A DNA stretch of 64,000 nt, taken from Eubacteriales bacterium. GTDB lineage: Bacteria; Bacillota; Clostridia; Oscillospirales; Oscillospiraceae. Location: the NCBI GenBank assembly GCA_030539285.1, contig JAUNSH010000005.1, positions 21,873 to 85,872 on the forward strand, read 5' to 3'. The position numbers were made by a program, and so were the translations under genes. Below the pieces are notes generated by a model. The model had not been told where the DNA came from. It searched no databases and worked only from the letters and a program-made list of their open reading frames with translations. This document shows, piece after piece, positions 43,131 through 51,226 of this stretch. Within the stretch, counting starts at the first letter, position 1; the number at the start of each line of letters is the position of its first letter.

Positions 43131-43610
43131 ATGTATCAAAAAGGCGACTATATCAGCTACAGCGGACACGGGATCTGCCGGATCGCGGATATCCGGGACA
43201 TGGACTTTGGCAATGGGAAGCAGGAGTACCTTGTGGTGGAGCCAATGGCCTCCGGCAGCGCCACCATCTATCTGCCCGCGGACAACCCGAAGGCGCTTTC
43301 ACGGATGCGCCCGGTGCTGACAAAAGAGGAGATCGATGCCATTATCTACAGCGTTCGGGACGACCAGATGCCCTGGGTCCCAGACCGAAAGCTTCGGCTG
43401 GCCCAGTTCCAGCAGATCCTCTCACGCAGGGACACCCGGGAACTGCTGCTGCTGGCAAGCTGCCTGCACAAGCGGAAGACGGAAAAGGGCTTGCCCACCA
43501 GCGAACTGGACATGCTGCACAAGGTGGAGGGAATGATCGAACAGGAATTTGCCTTTGCCCTGAACATGGAAACAGGGAACATCGGACAGTATATCCGGGA
43601 GCATCTGTAA
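43131..43610 (+). CDS. CarD-family transcription regulator
   Basis: A 159-residue CarD/CdnL-type protein. The N-terminal RNA-polymerase-interaction domain (about 1-60: GDYISYSGHGICRI, EYLVVEPM, TIYLPADN) resembles that of Mfd; the helical C-terminal part (about 65-155) contacts promoter DNA and contains the Trp in MPWVPDRKLR. Relatives stabilise open complexes at growth-related promoters. Single gene with a consensus -10. Confidence 0.92.
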   Translation: MYQKGDYISYSGHGICRIADIRDMDFGNGKQEYLVVEPMASGSATIYLPADNPKALSRMRPVLTKEEIDAIIYSVRDDQMPWVPDRKLRLAQFQQILSRRDTRELLLLASCLHKRKTEKGLPTSELDMLHKVEGMIEQEFAFALNMETGNIGQYIREHL

Positions 43611-43624
43611 GCGGCGCGTAGGGG

Positions 43625-44407
43625 TCACAGCAGGAATTTTGTTGTGATCGTAAAGATACCCAGAATCATCAGCACGACACCGATCACGTGGTTGAGCTTG
43701 ACGATCTCGCATTTGTTGGCGAATTTTGCCGCGGTCACCGCCCCAAGCAGGCAGACCAGCACGATGACCGCCATGGGCAGGGGGTAGATCTGTGCGCCCA
43801 TGGTGATATGGCTGACGGCACCGACAAAGGCAACAAAGGTCATGATCATAGTGCTTGTGCCGACGGCGACCTTCAAATTGTAGCCCAGCAGCAGCGTGAA
43901 CACAGTCAGCATCAGGACACCGCCGCCGCTGCCGGTGAAGCCGCAGACCCAGCCGATGCCCAGACCGCACAGCATGGCGGCGGCTGTTTTGGCGGCGGCA
44001 GCTTTCCCGTCCTCAAAATCCTTGGCCGCCGCACCGCCGCTCACAGGGCGCAGGAGAAATTTGATGCCGAGGAATACAGTGGTCAGCATGGCGATCAATC
44101 CCAGTCCGCCGGGCTGGGCCTGATTGAAGAGGTAACCGCAGTAACTGCCTACCGTGGTGCCGATCAGCGCGGTGGCACCCACCATCAGGCCCCGTTTCAG
44201 GTCGATATTTTTGTTTTTCCGATAGGTGTTGGCCGTCAGCATACTGGCCAGCACATCCGAAGCCAGCGCCACGGTGACGGCATCGTAGCTGTCCCAGCCG
44301 CAGACGCCCACCAGCAGCGGCGTAATGACAACGGCGGCGGAAAGCCCCGCAAGTCCCGTCACAATTCCCGCGCCCAAACCGGCAAGCAGATAAATGAGCC
44401 AAATCAT
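43625..44407 (-). CDS. TSUP family (TauE/SafE) permease
   Basis: A 260-residue, eight-helix permease of the TSUP family that moves sulfite, sulfonates or other sulfur/organic anions. The N-terminal GLGAGIVTGLAGLSAAVVITP and the second-half equivalent GIGWVCGFTGSGGGVLML are the typical repeated signatures. GGAGG lies 8 bases before ATG 44407; a TTG start five codons upstream overlaps that site. Convergent with carD with no clear terminator between. Confidence 0.92.
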   Translation of the reverse strand: MIWLIYLLAGLGAGIVTGLAGLSAAVVITPLLVGVCGWDSYDAVTVALASDVLASMLTANTYRKNKNIDLKRGLMVGATALIGTTVGSYCGYLFNQAQPGGLGLIAMLTTVFLGIKFLLRPVSGGAAAKDFEDGKAAAAKTAAAMLCGLGIGWVCGFTGSGGGVLMLTVFTLLLGYNLKVAVGTSTMIMTFVAFVGAVSHITMGAQIYPLPMAVIVLVCLLGAVTAAKFANKCEIVKLNHVIGVVLMILGIFTITTKFLL

Positions 44408-44502
44408 GGGTAACGCCTCCAAAATCAGTCAAAACTTTGGTAAGCTTACAGCGAATGGGCGCTTTTGTCAAGATACCTTCAAAAAATTAACATTTACGCA
44501 AT

Positions 44503-44543
44503 AACCAGGCTCCACGGGAACGATCCGCGGAGCCTGGTTTTAA
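44503..44543 (+). terminator. Orphan terminator
   Basis: A perfect 11-bp stem AACCAGGCTCC / GGAGCCTGGTT followed by TTAA on the plus strand, with no plus-strand gene in front of it. It is probably left over from a lost gene at the edge of the decayed cluster. Confidence 0.7.
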
Positions 44544-44591
44544 TGGCAAAGAATGTCGATGTATTCCCCGTCCAGGGCTTTATTCTAAAAC

Positions 44592-44940
44592 CTAATTAAA
44601 CGATTTAACTATCCAATCCCGCCCAGTAATGCTGGAAATTGTCTGCGGAGCAAGGGAACAAATCGTATCGCAAAGGCGATCAACTACTTTCTCCAAGGTA
44701 GCAAATACCTCGTTCCGAAAGCCGCGTTTGCGGATTTCTTTCCAAATCTGCTCTATCGGATTCATTTCCGGGGTATATGGGGGAATATGGAAAAGCACAA
44801 TGTTTTCGGGCAGCTCCAATGTCCCGGATTTATGCCATGCCGCTCCATCCCAGCACAGCAGAATGGTATCCTGATGAAACTGTTTGGATAATTCCTTGAG
44901 AAATACATTCATGTAACTCAGTCTGCTCTTGACCACATCT
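44592..44940 (-). pseudogene. IS630-family transposase fragment
   Basis: The C-terminal half of an IS630 (DDE) transposase: ILLCWDGAAWHKS carries the second catalytic Asp, FHIPPYTPEMNPIEQIW the third acidic residue, and the tail to SITGRDW is normal. The N-terminal DNA-binding part and first Asp are missing; upstream of about 44940 the frame continues in unrelated sequence to 45071. No terminal repeat was found at either side. Confidence 0.8.
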
Positions 44941-44942
44941 AT

Positions 44943-45236
44943 GTTGAAAAGTGGTTGTCTCAGACGATTCACCGCATTAGAACTTGGGCACTGAGTCGGT
45001 ATCAGGATGGGCAAAGATTGAGGTTCCAGTTGTGGTCGTTGGGAGGGTTTACACCGGAGGCAGTTTCCCAATTAACTTCGGCAGCTACACGCACCAGAAA
45101 GTACGAAATCGAGTTTTTTGACAAAAGTCAGATTATCGATTTAGCCAAAGCGCATAAAGTACAACCTGTGGTAGATATTTTACAGCAACATTTTCAACCA
45201 CCGCTTGAAAGAACGATTAAAAAACATTTGAAATAG
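44943..45236 (+). pseudogene. C-terminal fragment of an unidentified protein
   Basis: An open frame of about 97 codons without a start or ribosome site: VEKWLSQTIHRIRTWALSRY, then LWSLGGFTPEAVSQL, YEIEFFDKSQIIDLAKAHKV and a basic end. It has the look of the helical C-terminus of a larger DNA- or NTP-acting protein, joined abruptly to the IS630 remnant at about 44942. I cannot name the family. The remaining stretch to 45487 holds two terminators and the leader of the HTH gene. Confidence 0.5.
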
Positions 45237-45269
45237 GTTCTGCTTACCACTTTGCGTTATAGATGAAAA

Positions 45270-45310
45270 GAGCTCGGATAGAGATTTTCGCTTTCTGTCC
45301 GAGCTCCATT
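45270..45310 (+). terminator. Terminator after the fragment
   Basis: GAGCTCGGA / TCCGAGCTC stem with further inner pairing, then CATTATAT. It ends the truncated gene at 45236. Confidence 0.7.
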
Positions 45311-45430
45311 ATATAAATTGAAAATCGTGCGAACTTATCATTTCCTTGCTTTTTCGGACTTAATGTGCTATTATATTAAACAACGCTGTCGGTGTTGTAA
45401 TAGGCCTCGGCAGTGTGGCTATATAGACTT

Positions 45431-45461
45431 AATGCTCTGCCAGGTGGCAGAGCATTTTTTG
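45431..45461 (+). terminator. Attenuator in the leader of the HTH gene
   Basis: A perfect 11-bp stem AATGCTCTGCC / GGCAGAGCATT with a 4-base loop and a run of T, 27 bases before the HTH start codon. A -10-like TATTATATT lies about 60 bases upstream (near 45370), so the structure probably attenuates transcription of the HTH gene or ends a short RNA. Confidence 0.75.
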
Positions 45462-45487
45462 TATATCGGTATGGAGGAGATTGTTTT

Positions 45488-45703
45488 ATGGCTGTCAGTT
45501 ATAAAAAGCTCTGGAAGCTGCTCATCGACAAGGATATGAAGAAAAAAGACCTATGCGCAAAGGCAGGCATCAGCCCGGCATCCGTTACAAAGATGGGCAG
45601 AAATGGTCATGTCACCACGGAGATTCTCCAGAAGATCTGCACTGCGTTGGATTGTGGGATTGAAGATATTATGGAAATCGTTCCTGACGTGCTTGAAAAG
45701 TAA
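45488..45703 (+). CDS. Small XRE-family regulator
   Basis: A 71-residue Cro/C1-type helix-turn-helix protein (HTH_26-like): MKKKDLCAKAGISPASVTKM forms the helix-turn-helix (about residues 17-38) and LQKICTALDCGIEDIMEI completes the bundle. GGAGG lies upstream. Placed directly before a type I methylase gene, it is likely the controller of the former restriction-modification locus. Confidence 0.88.
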   Translation: MAVSYKKLWKLLIDKDMKKKDLCAKAGISPASVTKMGRNGHVTTEILQKICTALDCGIEDIMEIVPDVLEK

Positions 45704-45752
45704 GAAAATAATCACATTACATAAATGATTCTTAACTGGAGGAGTAAAGTAG

Positions 45753-46695
45753 ATGGCTGATAATAATACCGCTTTAATTGGCTTTGAAAAGCAGATATGG
45801 GACGCTGCATGTTTGCTTCGCGGAAATATTGATGCTTCCGAGTATAAGTCTGTTGTTCTGGGCTTCCGTGTTCGGACAGGATTCAAACCCCACCACATGG
45901 AAGATGGCACAGATAAACCTCGCAATCCGCGGCATTGAGGCAAACCTCGGCAGCTATAATGCGGATACCTTCTTCAATGATTGCCATCCGACCCTCCGTG
46001 CAGACTACATTATGGCAAATCCGCCTTTCAACCTCTCCGGATGGGGTGCGGACAAGCTGAAGGATGATGTGCGCTGGCAGTATGGTCTGCCTCCCGCAAA
46101 CAACGCCAACTTTGCATGGCTGCAGCACATGATTTACCATCTGGCACCTAACGGAAAGATTGGCATGGTGCTGGCAAATGGCGCACTCTCTTCCCAGAGC
46201 GGCGGCGAAGGCGAAATCCGTAAGAACATCGTAAACGCCGATTTGGTAGAGTGTATCGTAGCAATGCCGACCCAGCTTTTCTATACAAACCAAATTCCTG
46301 TGTCCCTATGGTTTCTTGCAAAGAATAAGAAGCAGCATGGAAAGACACTGTTTATTGATGCTCGTAAGCTAGGCACCATGGTCACCAGAAAACTGCGCGA
46401 GCTGACAGATGAAGACATAGCCTTGATTGCAGACACATACAAGGCGTATTGTGCTGGCACACTGGAGAATCAAAAGGGATTCTGCGCGGTGGTGGATACC
46501 GAGGAAATCGCCAAGCAGGACTACATCCTCACTCCTGGTCGCTATGTAGGAATTGAGGAACAGGAAGACGATGGTGAACCCTTCGAAGAAAAGATGGCCA
46601 GACTGACTGGTGAGCTTTCCGAGTTGTTTGCCCAGTCTCATACGCTGGAAGACGAAATCCGGCAGAAGCTGGAGGCGATTGGCTATGGCCTCTAA
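45753..46695 (+). pseudogene. hsdM: Type I R-M methylase HsdM, internal deletion
   Basis: The first 38 codons (FEKQIWDAACLLRGNIDASEY) match the N-terminus of HsdM. At about 45870 the reading jumps to a different frame and to the equivalent of residue 270 or so: QDSNPTTWKMAQINLAIRGI, then the catalytic NPPF motif (IMANPPFN) and an intact C-terminus to 46695. The helical N-domain and the SAM-binding motif are deleted, so no active methylase is possible. GGAGGAG precedes the start. Confidence 0.9.
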
Positions 46696-47160
46696 ATTGA
46701 TTGATATTTGTGGATATGCAAAAGAAAAAATCGCAGTAGCGGGATTAACAGATCAAACATACATATCCACAGAAAACATGCTTCCAAACAAAGGCGGCGT
46801 AAAAACAGCAACATCGCTTCCTTCTGCAGAAAACACACAGGCATACAGAAAAAACGATGTGCTGGTATCCAACATCCGTCCGTACTTCAAAAAGATTTGG
46901 CATGCCGAATGCGACGGAGGATGCTCAAATGATGTACTCGTCTTCCGTGCTGCTGAAGGAGTTGATCCAACATACCTGTATTATGTGTTGGCAGATGACA
47001 ACTTTTTCAACTACGCAACCGCAACATCAAAAGGAACCAAGATGCCGCGAGGCGACAAGAGCGCAATCATGGAATACAGTGTGCCCGATTTTGATATCGA
47101 TGTACAGAGAAAAATCGGTGTGTTATTGCGTAGTATAGATCAGCGCATAGCGGTTAACAG
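46685..47160 (+). pseudogene. hsdS: HsdS specificity subunit, first half
   Basis: It starts at ATG 46685 inside the end of hsdM. One target-recognition domain is readable: KNDVLVSNIRPYFKKIW, SNDVLVFRA, YLYYVLADDNFFNY, GTKMPRGDKSAIMEYSVPD, followed by the start of the conserved helix (QRKIGVLLRSIDQRI). At about 47160 it breaks into an unrelated helicase tail in another frame. Half of a specificity subunit without HsdM or HsdR cannot restrict. Confidence 0.85.
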
Positions 47161-47454
47161 TACAACGATTATTCCATCAATGAGGAATTGTTCCACTGGC
47201 AGAGCCAGAGCACGACCACGGACACTGGTTCTGTGGGTCAGCGTTATATCCACCATCGAGAGAGGGGAAGTAAGGTTCTGCTGTTCGTGCGGGAGTTCAA
47301 ATCTGATCTGGTGGGTGCAGCACCCTATACCTTCCTGGGAACGGCAAATTATGTCAAGCATACCGGCAGTCGGCCTATGAACATTACCTGGAAACTGGAT
47401 AATCCAATCCCGGCGAAATATTTGAAGAAGACGAATAAACTGGTGGTTGGTTAA
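47161..47454 (+). pseudogene. DUF3427 helicase C-terminal fragment
   Basis: About 95 codons of a DUF3427 domain, the C-terminus of certain superfamily II helicase/restriction proteins: DYSINEELFHWQSQS, VGQRYIHHRERG, VLLFVREFK, YTFLGTANYVKHTGSRPMNI and WKLDNPIPAKYL. It is joined directly to the hsdS fragment. The helicase body is gone. Confidence 0.85.
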
Positions 47455-47513
47455 GGGGCATGTTTGTAATGACAGAGCTGGAAACCATGCATCGAGCCAG
47501 AATATTAGTGCAT

Positions 47514-48209
47514 ATGAAAACAGAACAATTTACAATACAGAATATTCCATCTGTGCTGTACGGTGGCAGATGCGAAAACCTGTTCCTGTACATCCATGGG
47601 AAAATGGGCCGCAAGGAAGAAGCGGCGCATTTGGCGGAGATTGTCTGCCCCATGGGGTATCAGGTGCTGAGCATCGATTTGCCCGGACATGGGAAACGAA
47701 CGGCGGAAATGGAACGGTTTGTCCCATGGGAAGTGGTGCCGGAATTGCGGGCGGTTTATGACTATGCGCGGGAGTATTGGAATCGCGTCAGCCTGTACGC
47801 AAACAGCATTGGCGCGTATTTCAGCCTTTTGGCGTTCTGGGATGCGAATTTGGAAAAGAGCCTGTTCGTGTCGCCGATACTGGACATGGAGAAGCTGATT
47901 CACGACATGATGGGTTGGGCTGGCGTGAGCCGGGAGCAGCTTCGGCAGGCGGGGGAGATTCCCACCGCTTTTGGGGAGACGCTTTCGTGGAAGTACCTGA
48001 CCTATGCGGAGGGGAATCCAATCACCCGATGGGACAGCCCTACGGCAATTCTCTACGCTGGGAAGGATCATTTGACCGCACGGGAAACGGTGGATGCCTT
48101 TGCCAAACGGTTTGGCTGTACGGTCACAGTCATGGAGAACGGGGAGCACTGGTTCCACACAGAGGAGCAGATGGCGGCGCTGGACGCATGGCTGCGGAAA
48201 GAAATATAG
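47514..48209 (+). CDS. Alpha/beta hydrolase
   Basis: A 231-residue serine hydrolase without signal peptide. Oxyanion region LYIHGKMGR (about 25-33), nucleophile Ser in YANSIGAYF (about 102), acid Asp in YAGKDHLT (about 184) and His in GEHWFH (about 211-214). The nucleophile elbow is N-S-I-G rather than the usual G-x-S-x-G. Substrate unknown. Start choice is uncertain: ATG 47514 fits family length; 47460 and 47469 are open upstream behind AAGGGG. Confidence 0.82.
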   Translation: MKTEQFTIQNIPSVLYGGRCENLFLYIHGKMGRKEEAAHLAEIVCPMGYQVLSIDLPGHGKRTAEMERFVPWEVVPELRAVYDYAREYWNRVSLYANSIGAYFSLLAFWDANLEKSLFVSPILDMEKLIHDMMGWAGVSREQLRQAGEIPTAFGETLSWKYLTYAEGNPITRWDSPTAILYAGKDHLTARETVDAFAKRFGCTVTVMENGEHWFHTEEQMAALDAWLRKEI

Positions 48210-48221
48210 GGAGTGTGCGCA

Positions 48222-48857
48222 ATGGCCTTTGATTTCAAAAAAGAGTACAAAGAATTTTATATGCCCAAGAACAAGCCCCAGATCGTGATCGTCCCGCCTG
48301 CGAATTACATCGCAGTCCGAGGCATGGGCGACCCCAACGAGGAGGGCAGCGCTTATAAAGCGGCTATCGGTGTGCTGTATGCAGTGGCTTACACCATTAA
48401 AATGAGTAAAATGGGCGATCACCGCATGGAGGGGTTTTTCGATTTTGTGGTGCCGCCGTTGGAGGGCTTCTGGTGGCAGGAGGGCGTAGCGGGCGTTGAT
48501 TACTCCAACAAGTCTACGTTCCACTGGATCAGCGTCATTCGACTGCCGGAGTTTGTGACGAAAGCGGAGTTTGACTGGGCTGTGGGCGAGGCAACCCGGA
48601 AGAAAAAGTTGGATTGCAGCGGCGCGGAATTCCTGACCATCGACGAGGGCCAGTGCGTACAGATCATGCACATCGGACCCTTTGATGACGAGCCTGCCAC
48701 CGTTGCGCTCATGGACGAATACCTGAAAGCAAACGGCTATGAAAACGACTTCTCCGACACCCGGCTTCACCATGAGATATACCTCACAGATGCCCGGAAA
48801 GTTGCCCCGGAGAAATGGAAAACCGTGATCCGGCGCCCGGTGCGGAAAGTGGAGTAA
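48222..48857 (+). CDS. GyrI-like small-molecule-binding protein
   Basis: A 211-residue protein of the GyrI-like (SHS2, YdeE-type) family, whose members bind or hydrolyse small hydrophobic compounds. Marks: IVIVPPANYIAVRGMGDPNE near residue 24, FHWISVIRLPEFVT (about 105), the central CVQIMHIGPFDDEPAT (about 145) and RLHHEIYLTDARKVAPEK near the end. No DNA-binding domain is attached. 12 bases after the hydrolase gene. Confidence 0.88.
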   Translation: MAFDFKKEYKEFYMPKNKPQIVIVPPANYIAVRGMGDPNEEGSAYKAAIGVLYAVAYTIKMSKMGDHRMEGFFDFVVPPLEGFWWQEGVAGVDYSNKSTFHWISVIRLPEFVTKAEFDWAVGEATRKKKLDCSGAEFLTIDEGQCVQIMHIGPFDDEPATVALMDEYLKANGYENDFSDTRLHHEIYLTDARKVAPEKWKTVIRRPVRKVE

Positions 48858-48905
48858 AACTGCACCACTGTAAACAAAGAAAAGGCAATTGAGGGGGGAC
48901 AGACC

Positions 48906-49286
48906 ATGGACGGCAACATTTTATACTTCTTTGGGGAGCGCATGGAGGCTCTGCCCATGTATGAGCGGTTGGAGGATGCGATTTTGGCCCGAATCCCGGA
49001 TGTGAAAATCAAGGTATCCAAGACCCAGATCACCTTCGCCAACAAGCGGGGCTTTGCCTTTGTGTCTTTCAATCCCTGCCGCAGAGCGAAGGAGCGGCCG
49101 CCTGTCTGGATGACTGTCACTTTCGGGCTGGGTTACCGCAAGGAATCTCCGAGGATTGATGTGGCAACAGAACCTTACCCCGGCCGCTGGACACACCATG
49201 TGATGGTGGGAACTGCGGAGGAAATTGACGAGGAACTGCTGGGCTGGATTCAGGAAGCGGCGGAGTTTTCCGCAGGCAAACGATAG
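48906..49286 (+). CDS. DUF5655-type protein
   Basis: A 126-residue protein. The pattern LPMYERLEDAILARIPDVKIKVSK followed by FAFVSFNPCRR, and the later VTFGLGYRKESPRI with RWTHHVMVG, is that of DUF5655 domains (recollection). Function unknown. AGGGGGGA lies upstream. In a loose operon of small accessory genes. Confidence 0.75.
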   Translation: MDGNILYFFGERMEALPMYERLEDAILARIPDVKIKVSKTQITFANKRGFAFVSFNPCRRAKERPPVWMTVTFGLGYRKESPRIDVATEPYPGRWTHHVMVGTAEEIDEELLGWIQEAAEFSAGKR

Positions 49287-49292
49287 GGAAAA

Positions 49293-49745
49293 ATGATACT
49301 GAGAGACTACAAACCATCAGATTGTGCGGAATTGGCGCAGCTTTTCTGTGACACCGTCCATACCGTGAATGCCAGGGATTATTCCCGGGAGCAGCTGGAT
49401 GCCTGGGCGACAGGCAAGGTCGATCTGGAAGCTTGGAATGAATCTTTTCAGGCGCACCACACGGTGGTGGCGGAGGTGGACGGTGTCCTCACCGGCTTCG
49501 GTGACATGGACGAAACCGGCTATCTGGACAGGCTTTATGTACATAAGGATCACCAGCGGCAAGGCGTGGCAACCGCGATTTGTGATGCATTGGAGCAAAA
49601 CGCCAAGGCTGCGGAATTCACGACCCATGCGTCCATTACAGCAAGACCGTTCTTTGAAAAACGGGGATACACCGTTGTCAGAGAGCAGCAGGTGGAGCGA
49701 CGGGGCGTGTGGCTGACGAATTTCGTGATGAAAAAGGAACGGTGA
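49293..49745 (+). CDS. GNAT family N-acetyltransferase
   Basis: A 150-residue acetyltransferase. Motif A for acetyl-CoA is LYVHKDHQRQGVATAICDAL (about 83-102), and ARPFFEKRGY (about 121-130) is the typical motif B. Substrate unknown. It follows the DUF5655 gene by 6 bases and overlaps nothing; the next gene starts 5 bases later. Confidence 0.92.
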   Translation: MILRDYKPSDCAELAQLFCDTVHTVNARDYSREQLDAWATGKVDLEAWNESFQAHHTVVAEVDGVLTGFGDMDETGYLDRLYVHKDHQRQGVATAICDALEQNAKAAEFTTHASITARPFFEKRGYTVVREQQVERRGVWLTNFVMKKER

Positions 49746-49750
49746 GGGAA

Positions 49751-50560
49751 ATGCTGTACAACGCGGAAAACGGAACCATCAAAATTGGCGATACGGAAAT
49801 GGACTATATCCGCTTCGGCACCGGCGGGAGAATCCTTGTGATGCTACCCGGTTTGGGAGACAGCCTGCGTTCTGTGAAAGGAACGGCTCTGCCCGTGGCG
49901 TTTACCTATCGGATGTTCGCCAAAGACTTCACAGTCTATGCGTTCAGCCGGAAGAATGCGCTGCCAGAAGGTTATACCACAAAGGAAATGGCGGCGGATC
50001 AGGCGGCGGCTATGGAGCAGCTTGGCATTCAAAAGGCGGATGTGCTGGGCGTTTCCATGGGCGGAATGATCGCCCAACACCTTGCTATCGACTACCCGGA
50101 GAAGGTGGGTAAACTGATTTTGATCGTCACCTCCGCCAGAACCAATCCGATCCTAAACGTCTCCATTGACGAATGGGTGTCCTGCGCTAAGCGGGGCGAC
50201 CAAACGGCTTTTATGGACAGCAATGTGCGGCGGATCTATTCGGAGGACTACTACCGAAAGAACAAGTGGATGGTTCCCATCATGGGCAGGCTGACGAAGC
50301 CAACGTCACACGAACGGTTCCTCATTCAGGCGGATGCCTGCCTGAAACACAGTGCTTTTGCAAACCTACACCAGATCCAGGCCCCAACGCTTGTTATCGG
50401 TGGTGGGGAGGACAACGTGCTAGGCGGCGATGCCTCCAGAGAGATCGCGGCAGAAATCCCCGGCGCGCAGCTTCGGATGTACGAGAATCTGGGCCACGGC
50501 CTGTATGAAGAGGCGGGGGATTTTAACCAAATTGTTCTGGATTATTTGTGTGCGTTTTGA
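49751..50560 (+). CDS. Alpha/beta hydrolase
   Basis: A 269-residue hydrolase. Oxyanion loop LPGLGDSLR (about 33-41), nucleophile Ser in GVSMGGMIAQ (about 103), acid in GGGEDNVLGG (about 219) and His in NLGHGLYEEAG (about 248). No signal peptide. I start at ATG 49751 behind TGAGGGA, directly after the GNAT stop. Substrate unknown; distinct in sequence from the hydrolase at 47514. Confidence 0.9.
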   Translation: MLYNAENGTIKIGDTEMDYIRFGTGGRILVMLPGLGDSLRSVKGTALPVAFTYRMFAKDFTVYAFSRKNALPEGYTTKEMAADQAAAMEQLGIQKADVLGVSMGGMIAQHLAIDYPEKVGKLILIVTSARTNPILNVSIDEWVSCAKRGDQTAFMDSNVRRIYSEDYYRKNKWMVPIMGRLTKPTSHERFLIQADACLKHSAFANLHQIQAPTLVIGGGEDNVLGGDASREIAAEIPGAQLRMYENLGHGLYEEAGDFNQIVLDYLCAF

Positions 50561-50627
50561 TAAGAAGACAGAATCTGTATTGCGAATTGCAATACAAGGG
50601 AAAGCCTATGGAGAAGATATTGAGAGT

Positions 50628-51188
50628 ATGAGAATGCTGTGCTATGGAGATTCCAACACCTACGGCTATGACCCAAGGGGTTTTCTCGGTGACCGCTACC
50701 CAGCGGAATGCCGTTGGGTGGAGATTCTGGCTCGGAAACTGAACTGGGAAATCCAGAACGAGGGTCAGAATGGCCGGGAGATTCCCAGCCGCCCGTTCCA
50801 GTATCGGCGTGCCGAGGAGCTGCTGGCGCCCAATCCACCGGATTTTTTCGCGGTTATGCTGGGCACCAACGATCTGCTCCGGGGCTATTCTGCTGCGGAA
50901 GCCTGTTCCCGCATGGAAGAATTCCTGCGGTACATCCAGCCTAAGTGCAATCGAATTTTGTTGATCGCTCCCCCGCCCATGAAGCGGGGCGAGTGGGTCA
51001 CAGAGGAAAGTCTGATTGCGGAATCGATGAAGCTGGCGGTTGAGTACCAAACTCTGTCCCAAAGACTTGGTATCTCCTTCGCGGATGCCGGGGAATGGAA
51101 TGTTTCGCTGGCTTTCGATGGTGTCCACTTCACGGAAGCGGGCCACCGTGCCTTTGCGGAGGGACTTTATACATATCTGACAAAATAG
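50628..51188 (+). CDS. SGNH/GDSL hydrolase
   Basis: A 186-residue esterase-type enzyme with all four SGNH blocks: CYGDSNTYGYDP with the catalytic Ser (about residue 8), the Gly-containing block II (NEGQNGRE), GTNDLLRG with Asn (about 79) and DGVHFTEAGH with catalytic Asp/His near the C-terminus. No signal peptide. The start is uncertain (ATG 50628 or 50634) and the ribosome site is weak. Confidence 0.88.
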   Translation: MRMLCYGDSNTYGYDPRGFLGDRYPAECRWVEILARKLNWEIQNEGQNGREIPSRPFQYRRAEELLAPNPPDFFAVMLGTNDLLRGYSAAEACSRMEEFLRYIQPKCNRILLIAPPPMKRGEWVTEESLIAESMKLAVEYQTLSQRLGISFADAGEWNVSLAFDGVHFTEAGHRAFAEGLYTYLTK

Positions 51189-51190
51189 TA

Positions 51191-51226
51191 AGACCAGGAA
51201 CCATGACGGCCCCTGGTCTGCTTTTA
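51191..51226. terminator. Bidirectional terminator
   Basis: AGACCAGG / CCTGGTCT stem with a 13-base loop followed by GCTTTT on the plus strand, between convergent SGNH and membrane-protein genes. Confidence 0.8.

Noticed and set aside
44943-45071. N-terminal extension of the IS630 transposase frame
   Set aside because: The minus-strand frame runs on to 45071, but this part is antisense to the plus-strand fragment with protein-like sequence and has no transposase similarity.
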